From: Kolteria novifilia
Lineage (GTDB): Bacteria; Planctomycetota; Planctomycetia; Kolteriales; Kolteriaceae
Assembly (NCBI GenBank): GCA_007748055.1
Contig: CP036279.1
Coordinates: forward strand, 4,774,001-4,838,000
Length of the DNA: 64,000 nt
Reading direction: 5' to 3'
Of this stretch, positions 1 to 9,945 are shown one piece after another. The notes under the pieces were generated by a model that was not told the DNA's origin, searched no databases, and worked only from the letters and a program-made list of their open reading frames with translations. The number at the start of each line of letters is the position of its first letter. The first letter of the stretch is position 1. Position numbers and translations under genes: made by a program.

Positions 1-66
1 GCCAACGATTTCTCGGAGGTGATACAACGTGCCCACTCGGGCAGGACTCCGAACGAGCGGCATTTT

Positions 67-96
67 CCGCATGCCCACGCGAGCGTGGGCATGCGG
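67..96. repeat. Perfect palindrome, dispersed hairpin family
   Basis: Two 14 bp arms (67-80 and 83-96) are perfect inverted repeats around a 2 nt centre and contain the motif CATGCCCACG/CGTGGGCATG. Degenerate versions recur at 14228-14283, 47807-47829 and 56316-56346, all between genes. There is no T-tract, so it is not a classical terminator. The rest of 1-329 holds no gene I can support. Confidence 0.7.
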
Positions 97-161
97 AACC
101 CCGACGACCCGCGAACGTGCCGCTACGAATAGGAAACCCGTAGAAGACAGCGGTTGCGTGA

Positions 162-1631
<1,470 letters not shown>

Positions 1632-1641
1632 TTCCCCTCCC

Positions 1642-1709
1642 CGACCCCTCGGGTCGTGGTGTTCCCGCTCGGCCAAATCCATCGCGCCGGAGAGAGTCGC
1701 CTCTCCGGC
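1642..1709 (+). terminator. Hairpin pair downstream of eno
   Basis: Two stem-loops follow the eno stop codon: a 6 bp stem (1642-1647/1651-1656, 3 nt loop) and a 9 bp stem (1686-1694/1701-1709, 6 nt loop). Neither has a U-run after it, so intrinsic termination is only an inference from position. Confidence 0.4.
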
Positions 1710-2317
1710 AATGGGATGGCCGTTGAGCGACCGGCGATCGCCACCTTCGACGCGATCGCGCTGCCGGCGCCGGAGAGAGGGGTCATTCCCAATCTGCGGC
1801 CCAGTGTTGTTAGTCGGGTGAATCTGATTCGCGCTGGTGTGCGCGGTAGTTCGGTCATTCGGTTCTTGCGTTGCCCGTCAGCAAGCACGTCGCGACGGTT
1901 GCCCTCGGACCGTCAAGTTTCCCTTCCGGTGCTCCGATACCTCTCATTGTGGGTGGGAAACTCTTCGATCCTGAGATGATCGGAGACTCCCGCGAGGGGC
2001 GTCGCGTTGCGAACGTTCCTCGATCCCCTCGGTCGAGTCGCTCAGCCCCGGCGCGAGCGGCGAGTCAAGGACCGACAGCGACCGAACGAATCAATGGCTT
2101 TCGAGCGGGGGAAATCGAACGGTATCCCAATGAATCACACGCACGGTCATCGTTCCCCGTATAATGGGCGCGGAACGACGGTGTGACGTGGCTCATTGGA
2201 GTCGTTCAACCGCAAGGTCTCGAGAGTCGCGGGTTCGTGGTGCTGCCTGGTGAAGGATCGCCTTGGCATCGCTTCGCGTAACTGATGACGGCTCCCCTTG
2301 CGACTGCTGGAAGCACC
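1710..2317. other. Intergenic, no gene seen
   Basis: About 600 bases between the eno hairpins and the sigma factor start. Open frames here lack homology and a credible ribosome site. It presumably carries the sigma-factor promoter, which I could not assign. Confidence 0.5.
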
Positions 2318-3160
2318 ATGGAACGACCGCGACGACGAACAAGCAGCAGCGATAGTGTGCAGTCTCCCTTGGAGACGTACCTTCGCGAAATCAATGCCAC
2401 TCCTCTCCTGACGGCGCAGGAAGAGAAGGACCTCGCCTATCGGATCGCCAAAGGCGACAATGCCGCCCGCGATCAGATGATCCGAGCCAATCTGCGCCTT
2501 GTGGTCAACATTGCCCGGGAATACACCGGCAAAGGCTTGGCCCTTCAGGACCTGATCGAAGAAGGGAATCTCGGTCTACTGCGGGCCGTCGAGGGGTTCG
2601 ACCCCACGATGAACACCCGTTTTAGCACCTACGCCAGCTACTGGATCAAGCAATCGATCAAGCGGGCCCTGGTCAACACCGCCAAGACGATTCGCATCCC
2701 CGCCTACATGGTGGAGTTGCTCGCGAAGTGGCGGCGCACCGCGGCCCGGCTACAGGATCGACTTGGTCGACCGGCGACTCATGAAGAGGTCGCGCGGGCG
2801 TTGGAGCTGCCTCCCAAGAAGCTCGGCATCATCAAGAAGGCGATCTTCGTCTGCTCGGCGGCGCCCCAGACCGATCAGTCCGAACAGGGCTGGACGCTCG
2901 GCGAGATGCTGATGGACGACCGCACCAAGTCGCCCGATGTCGAGATGATCGAGTCCGACAACCTCAACCACGTCTACCACCTGCTCGACAAAATGGACGA
3001 GCGGGAGGCCAAGGTGTTGCGGATGCGGTTCGGTCTCGACGACCAGGAACCTCGGACCCTGAAGGAAATCGGCGAAACCCTCGGCCTGACTCGCGAACGC
3101 GTCCGGCAAATCGAGAGTGAAGCTCTGGAAAAGCTGGCCGTCGGCATGGGCGTCGAGTAG
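2318..3160 (+). CDS. RNA polymerase sigma-70 family factor (RpoD/RpoS-like, short)
   Basis: A sigma factor of about 280 residues with regions 1.2 to 4.2 and no region 1.1. PLETYLREINATPLLTAQEE is region 1.2; DLIEEGNLGLLRAVEGFD and STYASYWIKQSIKRAL are regions 2.2-2.4 (core binding and -10 recognition); region 3 follows; TLKEIGETLGLTRERVRQIE is the region 4.2 helix-turn-helix for the -35 element. The size and the missing region 1.1 fit a group 2 factor, which planctomycetes carry in several copies, more than the housekeeping RpoD. I prefer ATG 2318 (GGAAG just upstream); ATG 2285 is also in frame but lacks a ribosome site. The physiological role cannot be read from sequence. Confidence 0.9.
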   Translation: MERPRRRTSSSDSVQSPLETYLREINATPLLTAQEEKDLAYRIAKGDNAARDQMIRANLRLVVNIAREYTGKGLALQDLIEEGNLGLLRAVEGFDPTMNTRFSTYASYWIKQSIKRALVNTAKTIRIPAYMVELLAKWRRTAARLQDRLGRPATHEEVARALELPPKKLGIIKKAIFVCSAAPQTDQSEQGWTLGEMLMDDRTKSPDVEMIESDNLNHVYHLLDKMDEREAKVLRMRFGLDDQEPRTLKEIGETLGLTRERVRQIESEALEKLAVGMGVE

Positions 3161-3389
3161 CCAGCGCGTCCAAGGTCGTAGGCACCGTAGGGAAGCGGGT
3201 TCCTCCGACCTCACTTCAAGTGCAATAGCTCCCACAACGACGGGGAAGTGTCCTCGGATCACCATGACGAACCGGTGGCAACGTCCATTGTTGAGCCGCC
3301 TCGGCTCTCGGTGCGCGCTTCCATCGTTGACGACACCGCGTCGCGCGTGCGGCCATGGCGTGCCTCACCGCGAACAGGAGGATGGACCA

Positions 3390-3581
3390 ATGCTCGTACT
3401 GACTCGGAAGGTCAATCAGAAGATCATCATCGGCGAGGATATCGTCGTGACCGTGCTGAAGATGGATGGCAAGCGGGTCCGCATCGGAATCGACGCGCCC
3501 ACCGACGTGCCGATCCATCGCGAAGAGATCGAAGCACGCGCCCATGCGGTTCCGCCCGATAAGGAAGTCGCTTCCTGCTGA
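3390..3581 (+). CDS. csrA: Carbon storage regulator CsrA
   Basis: A 63-residue RNA-binding post-transcriptional regulator. It begins MLVLTRKVNQKIIIGEDI, the invariant CsrA strand with the RNA-binding LTRK segment, followed by VRIGIDAP and VPIHREEI, the second RNA-contact strand. Family members act as dimers that bind GGA motifs near ribosome sites. ATG 3390 has AGGAGG about 8 nt upstream; the longer open frame to 3117 overlaps the sigma factor and is spurious. The gene is in tandem with the sigma gene but separated by about 230 bases, so co-transcription is uncertain. It converges on the retron operon. Confidence 0.95.
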   Translation: MLVLTRKVNQKIIIGEDIVVTVLKMDGKRVRIGIDAPTDVPIHREEIEARAHAVPPDKEVASC

Positions 3582-3597
3582 AGGCACGTTCGATCGG

Positions 3598-3632
3598 CTC
3601 TCGCGGAGACTTGGCCTTCAACACCGCGAGAG
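3598..3632. terminator. Hairpin between convergent csrA and retron RT
   Basis: CTCTCGCGG (3598-3606) pairs perfectly with CCGCGAGAG (3624-3632) around a 17 nt loop, 16 bases after the csrA stop and 100 bases beyond the RT stop on the other strand. It could serve both transcripts. No T-tract is visible. Confidence 0.4.
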
Positions 3633-3732
3633 TCCGAGCAAACTCGAACGGGACCCCGTGATCAAACCAAGGGCGTCGGGGCGATCGTTCCTGCCATCAT
3701 CGGGATCTTGGCACCGCAAGGCCGCGCTCTGT

Positions 3733-4992
3733 CTAACCCCGATTCGACCAATGGCGTTCGATCGCCCCTGCTTGCGTGGGATTGAGCATCCGCAAGTAAG
3801 CGATCTTTCCCCGCAATCGCGCCGCCTTCGATTCTTCGCCATTGGCGGACTGGCGCAACTGATGCGCCATCGCTCGAAGCCGACGACGCTCCTTGCGCGA
3901 TAACCCCACCCCGTCGTTGACGACCACTCCCGTCACCCGCTGACACGCCCCTCGCTTCATCACTCGCGTCTTCTCCGAGTTCACGCGGAATCCCTCGTCG
4001 TGAACGATCCGCTGAACCGACTTGCGAAGCCGTTCGACCGCGCCGACGTCATTTCCCGAGAACGTCAAATCATCCGCGTAGCGCGTATAGGCGAACTCGA
4101 GCGACCGCGCCAGTCCCGCGAGTCGTCGATCGAGCTTCAGCAGGATCGCGTTGCAAATCCCTGGACTCGTCGGAGCTCCCTGAACGCAATACCGCGACGT
4201 CACCGGAACGAAGTAGCGTTCCCCGTCAATCTCGACCGGTTGGCGTTCCGCTTCCGTCATTAGGACCGCCATCGAGGTCGCCACCGGATAGCCGTAGCCC
4301 AGTGAGATCAAATAGCCGCGCACCCGGCCAACGTGGACCGATGGGAAGAAGTCCTTGAGATCGAACTTGACCACCACCGTCTTTCGGACGTGGGGCTCGG
4401 CGTTGGTCTTGACCGATCGCCCTTCCCGAAAGCCGTGGGCATGCTCGCTGACGGGAAGGTGGCGGACCAAGTCGTCGACGAGCTTTCGCTGAAGCTCTTT
4501 CAGTCGGCGTTTGGGCGCCATGATGATCCGCTCGCCGCCGTTTCGCTTCGGACGCGCGTAGGAGACGTAGTGGCAAAACCGCTCGCGCTCGCGGTGCAAC
4601 GCGTAGAAGGTAAGTTGTTTGAGCGTCAGCCCCAGTGCTCGGGCGAGATCCTCCTCGGTGCGCCAGGGAGGAAGTCCGTAGCGAGCGAGTTGCTCCTCGT
4701 CGGGAAGCAAGTCGCGAATCTTCCGATCGCACGTGCGCATCGTGTCGGAAAAGAGCCGATCGGCTTCCTCCTTGCTCAAATAGCGCTTCCGGCTTCCCCA
4801 GAAGGTGTGCTGACGCCGCTTGGGCAACAGGCGGCCATCGCGTAGGGCTCGTCGGCGATGGTGCTCCTTGAACGGGTCACCACTAAGATCGACCACCTCC
4901 TGAACAACATCCTCATCGCCGGTATCGAGCCGGGAGACGTTGCGACGCGGAGCGAACCCGAGGAGTCGCCAAATCCAGCTAAAGAAACCCAT
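3733..4992 (-). CDS. Retron-type reverse transcriptase (type XIII retron)
   Basis: The enzyme that would copy the msd part of the adjacent RNA into branched multicopy single-stranded DNA. From ATG 4992 the product is 419 residues. The RT fingers/palm carry FDLKDFF (about 210-216), QGAPTSP (271-277) and the catalytic YADD (305-308). Two motifs diagnostic of retron RTs are present: NAxxH as NAEPH (197-201) and VTG (353-355). There is no maturase or endonuclease domain, which argues against a group II intron RT. An N-terminal extension of about 130 residues begins hydrophobic (MGFFSWIWRLLGF). The frame stays open to 5043, but that start would lie inside the RNA, so 4992 is preferred. It is last in an operon with the two genes upstream. 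Confidence 0.92.
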   Translation of the reverse strand: MGFFSWIWRLLGFAPRRNVSRLDTGDEDVVQEVVDLSGDPFKEHHRRRALRDGRLLPKRRQHTFWGSRKRYLSKEEADRLFSDTMRTCDRKIRDLLPDEEQLARYGLPPWRTEEDLARALGLTLKQLTFYALHRERERFCHYVSYARPKRNGGERIIMAPKRRLKELQRKLVDDLVRHLPVSEHAHGFREGRSVKTNAEPHVRKTVVVKFDLKDFFPSVHVGRVRGYLISLGYGYPVATSMAVLMTEAERQPVEIDGERYFVPVTSRYCVQGAPTSPGICNAILLKLDRRLAGLARSLEFAYTRYADDLTFSGNDVGAVERLRKSVQRIVHDEGFRVNSEKTRVMKRGACQRVTGVVVNDGVGLSRKERRRLRAMAHQLRQSANGEESKAARLRGKIAYLRMLNPTQAGAIERHWSNRG

Positions 4993-5024
4993 CGTCTGCC
5001 ATTGATCGAGAAGTGAGAAAGGAA

Positions 5025-5178
5025 GATCCGGCCCTCGAACCAATCACTTGCGAGGCTCTGGACTCGTGGCTTCCCACGTTACGTACGTGGGATCCGCGGC
5101 GTTGTGAAGAGACCCAATACTCCCCCACGGCGAAACACCGTAGGATCACGGCTAATTGCGCTGCCCAAGGGCCGGATC
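5025..5178 (-). ncRNA. Predicted retron msr-msd RNA
   Basis: About 154 nt on the minus strand between the SWIM gene and the RT gene. The 5' end (5168-5178) and 3' end (5025-5035) are an 11 bp perfect inverted repeat, the a1/a2 pair of retrons, and the RNA duplex can extend inward with G-U pairs to about 16 bp. After a1 comes TTAGC (5151-5155 complement), whose G (complement of 5152) is a candidate branching guanosine. An msr hairpin follows (5138-5144 with 5124-5130, 7 nt loop), then an 8 bp perfect msd-like hairpin (5085-5092 with 5072-5079, 5 nt loop). The structure was found by eye; the exact msr/msd boundary and cDNA ends are not determined. Confidence 0.75.
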
Positions 5179-6808
5179 ACTCATCGTTGTCCTCGATTTC
5201 CTCCTCGTCGTCAAGCGACTCGTCTTCCTCTTCGTCCTGCCCTCTACGCGAGGAGGTCAGACGCGAACCTTTTGCCTCGGCGTCGGAGATGGGACGAGAG
5301 GTCTTGTCGTCCTTGCGCGAGTCGCGCGTCGCCACGTCGAGCGCGACCATGTGCTCGCATGGTCCCTTGTTGAGCAGGTTCTCTCGAAAAAAGGGACAGA
5401 GGCACTGTCCAAAGATGATCCGGCCGTGATCGTTGAGCACGATGCTCACCGAATGGACGTCGCCGACTTTCCCCTTGGCTTCCCAGTCGCGGTGGATTAC
5501 CTCCTTGTTGACATTGCCGCGGCGGGGATCGTGGAACCGTTTCACCTTCCGCGTCTCGTTGGCCTCGACGCTCGCGACGTCGACTTGGCTTTCGAGGATG
5601 AACTTCCGCGCTCGTTCGATGCGCGGATCGGGAGGGAAGAGCTTCTCCTCGTCGATCGGATGTTCAAAGAGTTCCCGATGGCGGTAGGTTCGCGTTTGGA
5701 CGTCGTAGATCGTTCGTCCGAGCCGACAGAGGCGTTGCAAGCACGCTGATGCGACCTCGTTCGACTGATCGGTTCGCGCGGCCACCTCCTCCACCGAAAG
5801 GACGAACTCCTGCCGGAGAAGGTCGTTCACTCGCGTACTCAGCGCCTCGTCGGCCGTCGTCGCGTCCCCGGTCAGGTCGAAAGTGCTTGCCCCCGTCCAA
5901 GTCTGGTCGGTCCACCCGGAGAGCCCAAGCAGGAAGGTCATCCCCGGCATCTTCACCGCATAGAAGCTCGGCAGCGCTCGGCCCTTGAGGTAGATCTCCA
6001 CTTCATCCGCGAAGGGCAAAAGGGGCTCGAGGAGCCGTAGTCGCCGGCGCCCCCAAGTCCGGATGACCCGCGACTCGGTGTAGTGATGTTCCGCCCCCTT
6101 CAGTGGAATGACCTCTTCCCAGGGCTCCAGCACGATGCAAGCCTCTTGGTCCGGCTCGAACTCGTAGCGCAGCGCCCGCGGCGCGACCTTCGCCTTGGTG
6201 TGTTGCAGGAAGCGGATCGCGGCCAAAAGATCGACCGGCCGACCCCGGACCCTCGTGCCCGGCAACGCCATCGCCCCCTGAAGCTGCAAGAAGCCTCGGA
6301 CCCAGTCTTCCGGTAGGTCGACCTTGTGTTCGAAACGACCTCCCGCTCGCACCGTCTGAAGTTCGAAACCTTCCGCCCCGACGCGAAACCAGGTCTCCCG
6401 ACTGGAGCGCATCTCGCCGAGGGCGCCCCAAAGCCAGGCGGTGAAGTCGATGTTCGTCGTCCCGGTCTGAACCTCTCCCTCGGTTTCGAAGAGCGACCGA
6501 TCGACGATGAGCATCCCGTAAACACTCTTGTCGTTGCTGAAGGCCTCGAAGAAGATCCGGTCGGGATGGACGGTGATGACCGGATCGAGAACCATCGACG
6601 AGTAGTCGCCATCACCGAGCCAGGTGTCGTCTGACCAGACCAGCGCTCCAAGGGCCCGGAGCGAGAACCTAAGTAGCGAGACATGCTTGGTCACGCGACC
6701 GTGAAAGCGAACCGGACGTCGCGCGTTGGTCGACATGCCGAGCGTGGCTTGGTCGCGCGTCGACTCGAAGACGCTGGGAGAGGCGTAGTCGAACAAGACG
6801 GGAATCAT
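5177..6808 (-). CDS. Winged-helix/SWIM zinc-finger protein, retron XIII accessory
   Basis: A 543-residue protein with a SWIM zinc finger near the C-terminus: CxC at residues 469-471 and CxH at 484-486 (QCLCPFF...GPCEHMVAL). A predicted helical, winged-helix-like segment precedes it at about 322-380, and the tail is strongly acidic (GQDEEEDESLDDEEE). The first ~310 residues are beta-rich and I do not recognise them. SWIM fingers bind nucleic acid or protein. In the published retron classification, type XIII systems pair the RT with a WH-SWIM and an ARM protein, which matches this locus. Its ATG overlaps the ARM stop (ATGA at 6805-6808), so the two are translationally coupled. Its TGA overlaps the first two bases of the retron RNA. 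The effector mechanism is unknown. Confidence 0.85.
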   Translation of the reverse strand: MIPVLFDYASPSVFESTRDQATLGMSTNARRPVRFHGRVTKHVSLLRFSLRALGALVWSDDTWLGDGDYSSMVLDPVITVHPDRIFFEAFSNDKSVYGMLIVDRSLFETEGEVQTGTTNIDFTAWLWGALGEMRSSRETWFRVGAEGFELQTVRAGGRFEHKVDLPEDWVRGFLQLQGAMALPGTRVRGRPVDLLAAIRFLQHTKAKVAPRALRYEFEPDQEACIVLEPWEEVIPLKGAEHHYTESRVIRTWGRRRLRLLEPLLPFADEVEIYLKGRALPSFYAVKMPGMTFLLGLSGWTDQTWTGASTFDLTGDATTADEALSTRVNDLLRQEFVLSVEEVAARTDQSNEVASACLQRLCRLGRTIYDVQTRTYRHRELFEHPIDEEKLFPPDPRIERARKFILESQVDVASVEANETRKVKRFHDPRRGNVNKEVIHRDWEAKGKVGDVHSVSIVLNDHGRIIFGQCLCPFFRENLLNKGPCEHMVALDVATRDSRKDDKTSRPISDAEAKGSRLTSSRRGQDEEEDESLDDEEEIEDNDE

Positions 6809-8676
6809 GACGCCGCTCCAAAGATAACCGGCCGCTCTCCGGCCCCACGCAATTCGGGCCAGTCGTGGAGGATCTGTCCGATCAAGCCGACGAGGCGTTC
6901 CTTCGGATAGTGCTTGTCGGGAAGATCGAGGGCTTCGCGTGCCCGCTGGAGCACCCGCCGAGCGTTCTCCGGCGAGTTCGCCGCGTTGCGCAGCGCCGCG
7001 AATGCCGGCAATCGCGTCCGCCGACGCAGGGTCCGCAACAGCGTGCCCAGCAGGAGTTCGAGGTTCTCGCCCGCGATCGCCTTGGCCCGAGGATCATCCC
7101 GTCCGAGCGCCCGGTAGGCGAAGGCTTGCACGTGGATGTCGGCCGCCTCGACCAGGTCGCTCATCGCTCGGGCATCGTCTAGGTAGTCGCCGGCGGCGCG
7201 TTCGAAGAGCAGCCGCGCGAGCCGACTCTTCTCGATCAGGGCGTCATAGGACCAGATTGAATACGAGGGCAGATGGTTCAAGACCGCCGCAGCCCGCCGA
7301 GCGAAGTCCTTCTTCTCCTCGCGAAGTCGCTCGTAGTAATCGGAAAGTCGCTCGAGCGCCCGGTCGACTCCCTTGCCAAACCACGCTCGGGTCACGTAGC
7401 GACTGGCGAGGAAATCGATGAGTTCCTCCTCCTCGTGATCGAGCAGCCGTTCGAGCAAGCCATCGAAGGCGGCGTTCCAACCAACCTGCAAGTGAAGTCG
7501 AAAGGGACCACGCAACAGTTCGGGAAAGCGGTCGTAGATCGCGCAAGCCGTCGTGTCGTCGAGTTGATGGACCTGCGCCAGCCCAAGTCCGGGAAAATTC
7601 CACTCCCTGGCAACGCCGACCAACGCGAGGAGCCGCTGTTGGATTTCGGCCTCGGCCATGACGTGATCCTGGAGTAGCCGCCGCACCTCCTTGTTGAACT
7701 CGTCAGGTTTGGCACAAACCCGAATCAGAGCGGCCCAGAGATCGATCCAATCGCGGGCCTTGGCGAGTTTGAGCAGTTCGGCATAGCCCGGTCGTCCCCA
7801 CACCCAGGGCGACCAAATGGTCTTCAGTCGCGGAATGACGTAGGGAAAGGATTCCCGCCCCCGCTTCAGGACGATCTGATGAACCGTCTTGCCGAGATCG
7901 AGTCCCCAGCCTTCGGGATGGCGTTTGCTCAGTTCCTCGACCAAATCCTCGGGGACATGAACGGTGTCGCAGAGGCGGAGCACATCCTCCGTCCACCGCT
8001 TCGCACTGACCTGACGCCGATAGAGTTGGAAGGCGAGATCGTCGTCGCCCCTCGATTTGGCCAGCTCGGCGAACTGCTCCCATAGGACTCGGCGCTCGCT
8101 CCCCCAAGCCCACGTCGAGGCGAGATGCCGCGAGATGAAAGCGCGCGAGGCTTCCGAATCGATCTCGTAGAGTTCCATCGCCGCGGACTCATCCAGCCCG
8201 AACCAGATGTCGAACTTCGCCAGCACCACCGCTCGCTCCGCTCTCGTCCTGGCCCGACCATAGCGGCGAAGTAGCTCCGTTTGAATCTGACCGTGATCGA
8301 TTCCCCAGCCGACACGGCGTTCGAGCTTCCACGCGATCAGACGCCGGAAGAGCTCAACGTCATCCTCGTCGTCGACCCGCCCGAGCCACGCATCGAGCGA
8401 CTCGGCCACGCTCCCCTTCCAACGAACGCGGCGCCAGTTCCAACGATGATCAATGAGAAACGTCGCGAAATGCCGCAGGATGAACGGCCGGAAACGGACC
8501 CGATCGCGTTCATAGAGGTTCGGCCCCCAAATCCAGGTCAGCCCGTTGAACGCCGGCTCCTCCACGAGAGAGTCGAGCTTCTCCTTGAGTTCGTCGACAT
8601 CGAGCGGCGCCGCGAGCAAGTTGCGAACATCGCGTTCGACCTCCCTCGGTTTTCTCGGTCGCTTTGGATCGGCCAT
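6805..8676 (-). CDS. ARM/HEAT-like helical repeat protein, retron XIII accessory
   Basis: A 623-residue, almost entirely helical protein with recurring amphipathic helix pairs rich in Leu, Trp, Arg and Glu, consistent with an armadillo/HEAT-like solenoid. No enzymatic motif, signal peptide or membrane segment is visible. It is the first gene of the retron operon, with ATG 8676 preceded by GGGAAGAG. Type XIII retrons carry an ARM protein next to WH-SWIM and RT; the assignment rests mainly on that gene order and on the helical character, because I cannot run a profile search. It may be a scaffold or part of the toxic effector kept in check by the RT-msDNA complex. The operon promoter should lie in 8677-8760. 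Confidence 0.78.
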   Translation of the reverse strand: MADPKRPRKPREVERDVRNLLAAPLDVDELKEKLDSLVEEPAFNGLTWIWGPNLYERDRVRFRPFILRHFATFLIDHRWNWRRVRWKGSVAESLDAWLGRVDDEDDVELFRRLIAWKLERRVGWGIDHGQIQTELLRRYGRARTRAERAVVLAKFDIWFGLDESAAMELYEIDSEASRAFISRHLASTWAWGSERRVLWEQFAELAKSRGDDDLAFQLYRRQVSAKRWTEDVLRLCDTVHVPEDLVEELSKRHPEGWGLDLGKTVHQIVLKRGRESFPYVIPRLKTIWSPWVWGRPGYAELLKLAKARDWIDLWAALIRVCAKPDEFNKEVRRLLQDHVMAEAEIQQRLLALVGVAREWNFPGLGLAQVHQLDDTTACAIYDRFPELLRGPFRLHLQVGWNAAFDGLLERLLDHEEEELIDFLASRYVTRAWFGKGVDRALERLSDYYERLREEKKDFARRAAAVLNHLPSYSIWSYDALIEKSRLARLLFERAAGDYLDDARAMSDLVEAADIHVQAFAYRALGRDDPRAKAIAGENLELLLGTLLRTLRRRTRLPAFAALRNAANSPENARRVLQRAREALDLPDKHYPKERLVGLIGQILHDWPELRGAGERPVIFGAAS

Positions 8677-8903
8677 CTCTTCCCAACCATCGCTGCCCGT
8701 TCGTTTCGCCTCGGGGTAGTATTTCTCAGTTCGCCGACAATTGCCACCGCGATGGCGGTATTCCGCGGTGGAGTCTCGCTCCTCAAGCGAGTATCGTCAA
8801 AGCCAACGAAGAGATGGTGCCGACCGATCGCGGCTTGTCAGGAGCGACGACGGCCGGCAACTCCCTTCGGAACTCCCTCCATGGTCGAAGGAACGCCAAC
8901 GAC

Positions 8904-9686
8904 ATGCTCGCGTATTGCCTTCTTTCCCTGCTGCTGGTCGCCAACGAAGAGAGCGATTCCTCCCCCCTGCCCTCGGAGGTGCGGACGGCGCTCGACGAAC
9001 TCCTCGAAAACCAGCTCGACGCCTACGACAAGCTCCTCGCCGAGAAGCCGAACGACCCCGAGTTGCTGCTTGGTCGCGGATCGGTCCACTTCAAGCTCGG
9101 TCATTTCAAGGAATCGGTCGACGACTTCGACAGCATGCTCGACGTCCTACCGAGTTACCGTCCACGCCTGTGGCAACGGGGGATTTCGCTCTACTATCTC
9201 GATCGCTTTCCCGAGTCGGCCGAACAGTTCGTCGTCCACCACGAAGCCAACAGCACCGACCGCGAGAATGGCATCTGGAAGTTCATGGCTCAGAGCCGCG
9301 ACGAGGGGACCGACAAAGCCCGGCGCGAGATGATCGAATACACCCAGTTCGACCGGGAGCCCTTTCCCGATCTCTACGACATGTTCGCGGGGAAAAAGAC
9401 GCCCGAGGAGGTGCTCGATCGCATCCAGAAGGAGGAAATGACGACCAACGAGCGCGACAAACGCCTCTTTTTCGGCCACCTCTACGTCGGCATCCATCAC
9501 GACTTGCAAGGAAATCGCGCCAAGGCGCTCGCGCATCTCCGCGAAGCGGTCCGAAATCCCTGGGGGCAGAAGGCCGGTGGCGGGCCGACTTACATGTGGC
9601 ACGTCGCCCGGATCCACCACGATGTGCTGAAAAGCGGGGGAAAATCACTCCCGAAGAAGCCGGACAACCCGACCACGAAGGACTGA
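8904..9686 (+). CDS. Secreted TPR-repeat protein
   Basis: A 260-residue product with a short N-terminal signal-like helix (MLAYCLLSLLLVANEE) and then tetratricopeptide-type helices: PNDPELLLGRGSVHFKLGHF and the following SYRPRLWQRGISLYYLDRFP each fit the TPR small/large residue pattern. The second half is less regular. TPRs mediate protein contacts; no catalytic motif is visible. Start ATG 8904 is chosen because the signal helix begins there and GAAGGA lies upstream; the frame is open to 8664 but the earlier part overlaps the divergent retron operon start. The intergenic region 8677-8903 probably holds both promoters. Specific role unknown. Confidence 0.8.
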   Translation: MLAYCLLSLLLVANEESDSSPLPSEVRTALDELLENQLDAYDKLLAEKPNDPELLLGRGSVHFKLGHFKESVDDFDSMLDVLPSYRPRLWQRGISLYYLDRFPESAEQFVVHHEANSTDRENGIWKFMAQSRDEGTDKARREMIEYTQFDREPFPDLYDMFAGKKTPEEVLDRIQKEEMTTNERDKRLFFGHLYVGIHHDLQGNRAKALAHLREAVRNPWGQKAGGGPTYMWHVARIHHDVLKSGGKSLPKKPDNPTTKD

Positions 9687-9945
9687 TTCGGCAAAACTGG
9701 AGCCGATTCATCTCAAGAGACGTCGAGGCGGAACTTCCCACCCGGCAACCAGTTGTGTTCGCAACAAATGGCCACAAAGCTATTTGCAACAATTTCTCGA
9801 ACGGTTAAAATAAAGGCCTTGCCTCAGGCATCTTAAATGTAGCGGCCATCCGGTTCCCCAAACCGGTCGCCGTGTGGGTTCAAGAAGTCTCGCCCGCCAA
9901 CCCGATAGCAGACCACCTACCGTAAACCTTGCCGAAAGTTTCGAC

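Noticed and set aside
3733-4992. Group II intron or diversity-generating retroelement RT
   Set aside because: No maturase/endonuclease domain, no template/variable repeat pair nearby, and retron-specific NAxxH and VTG motifs are present.
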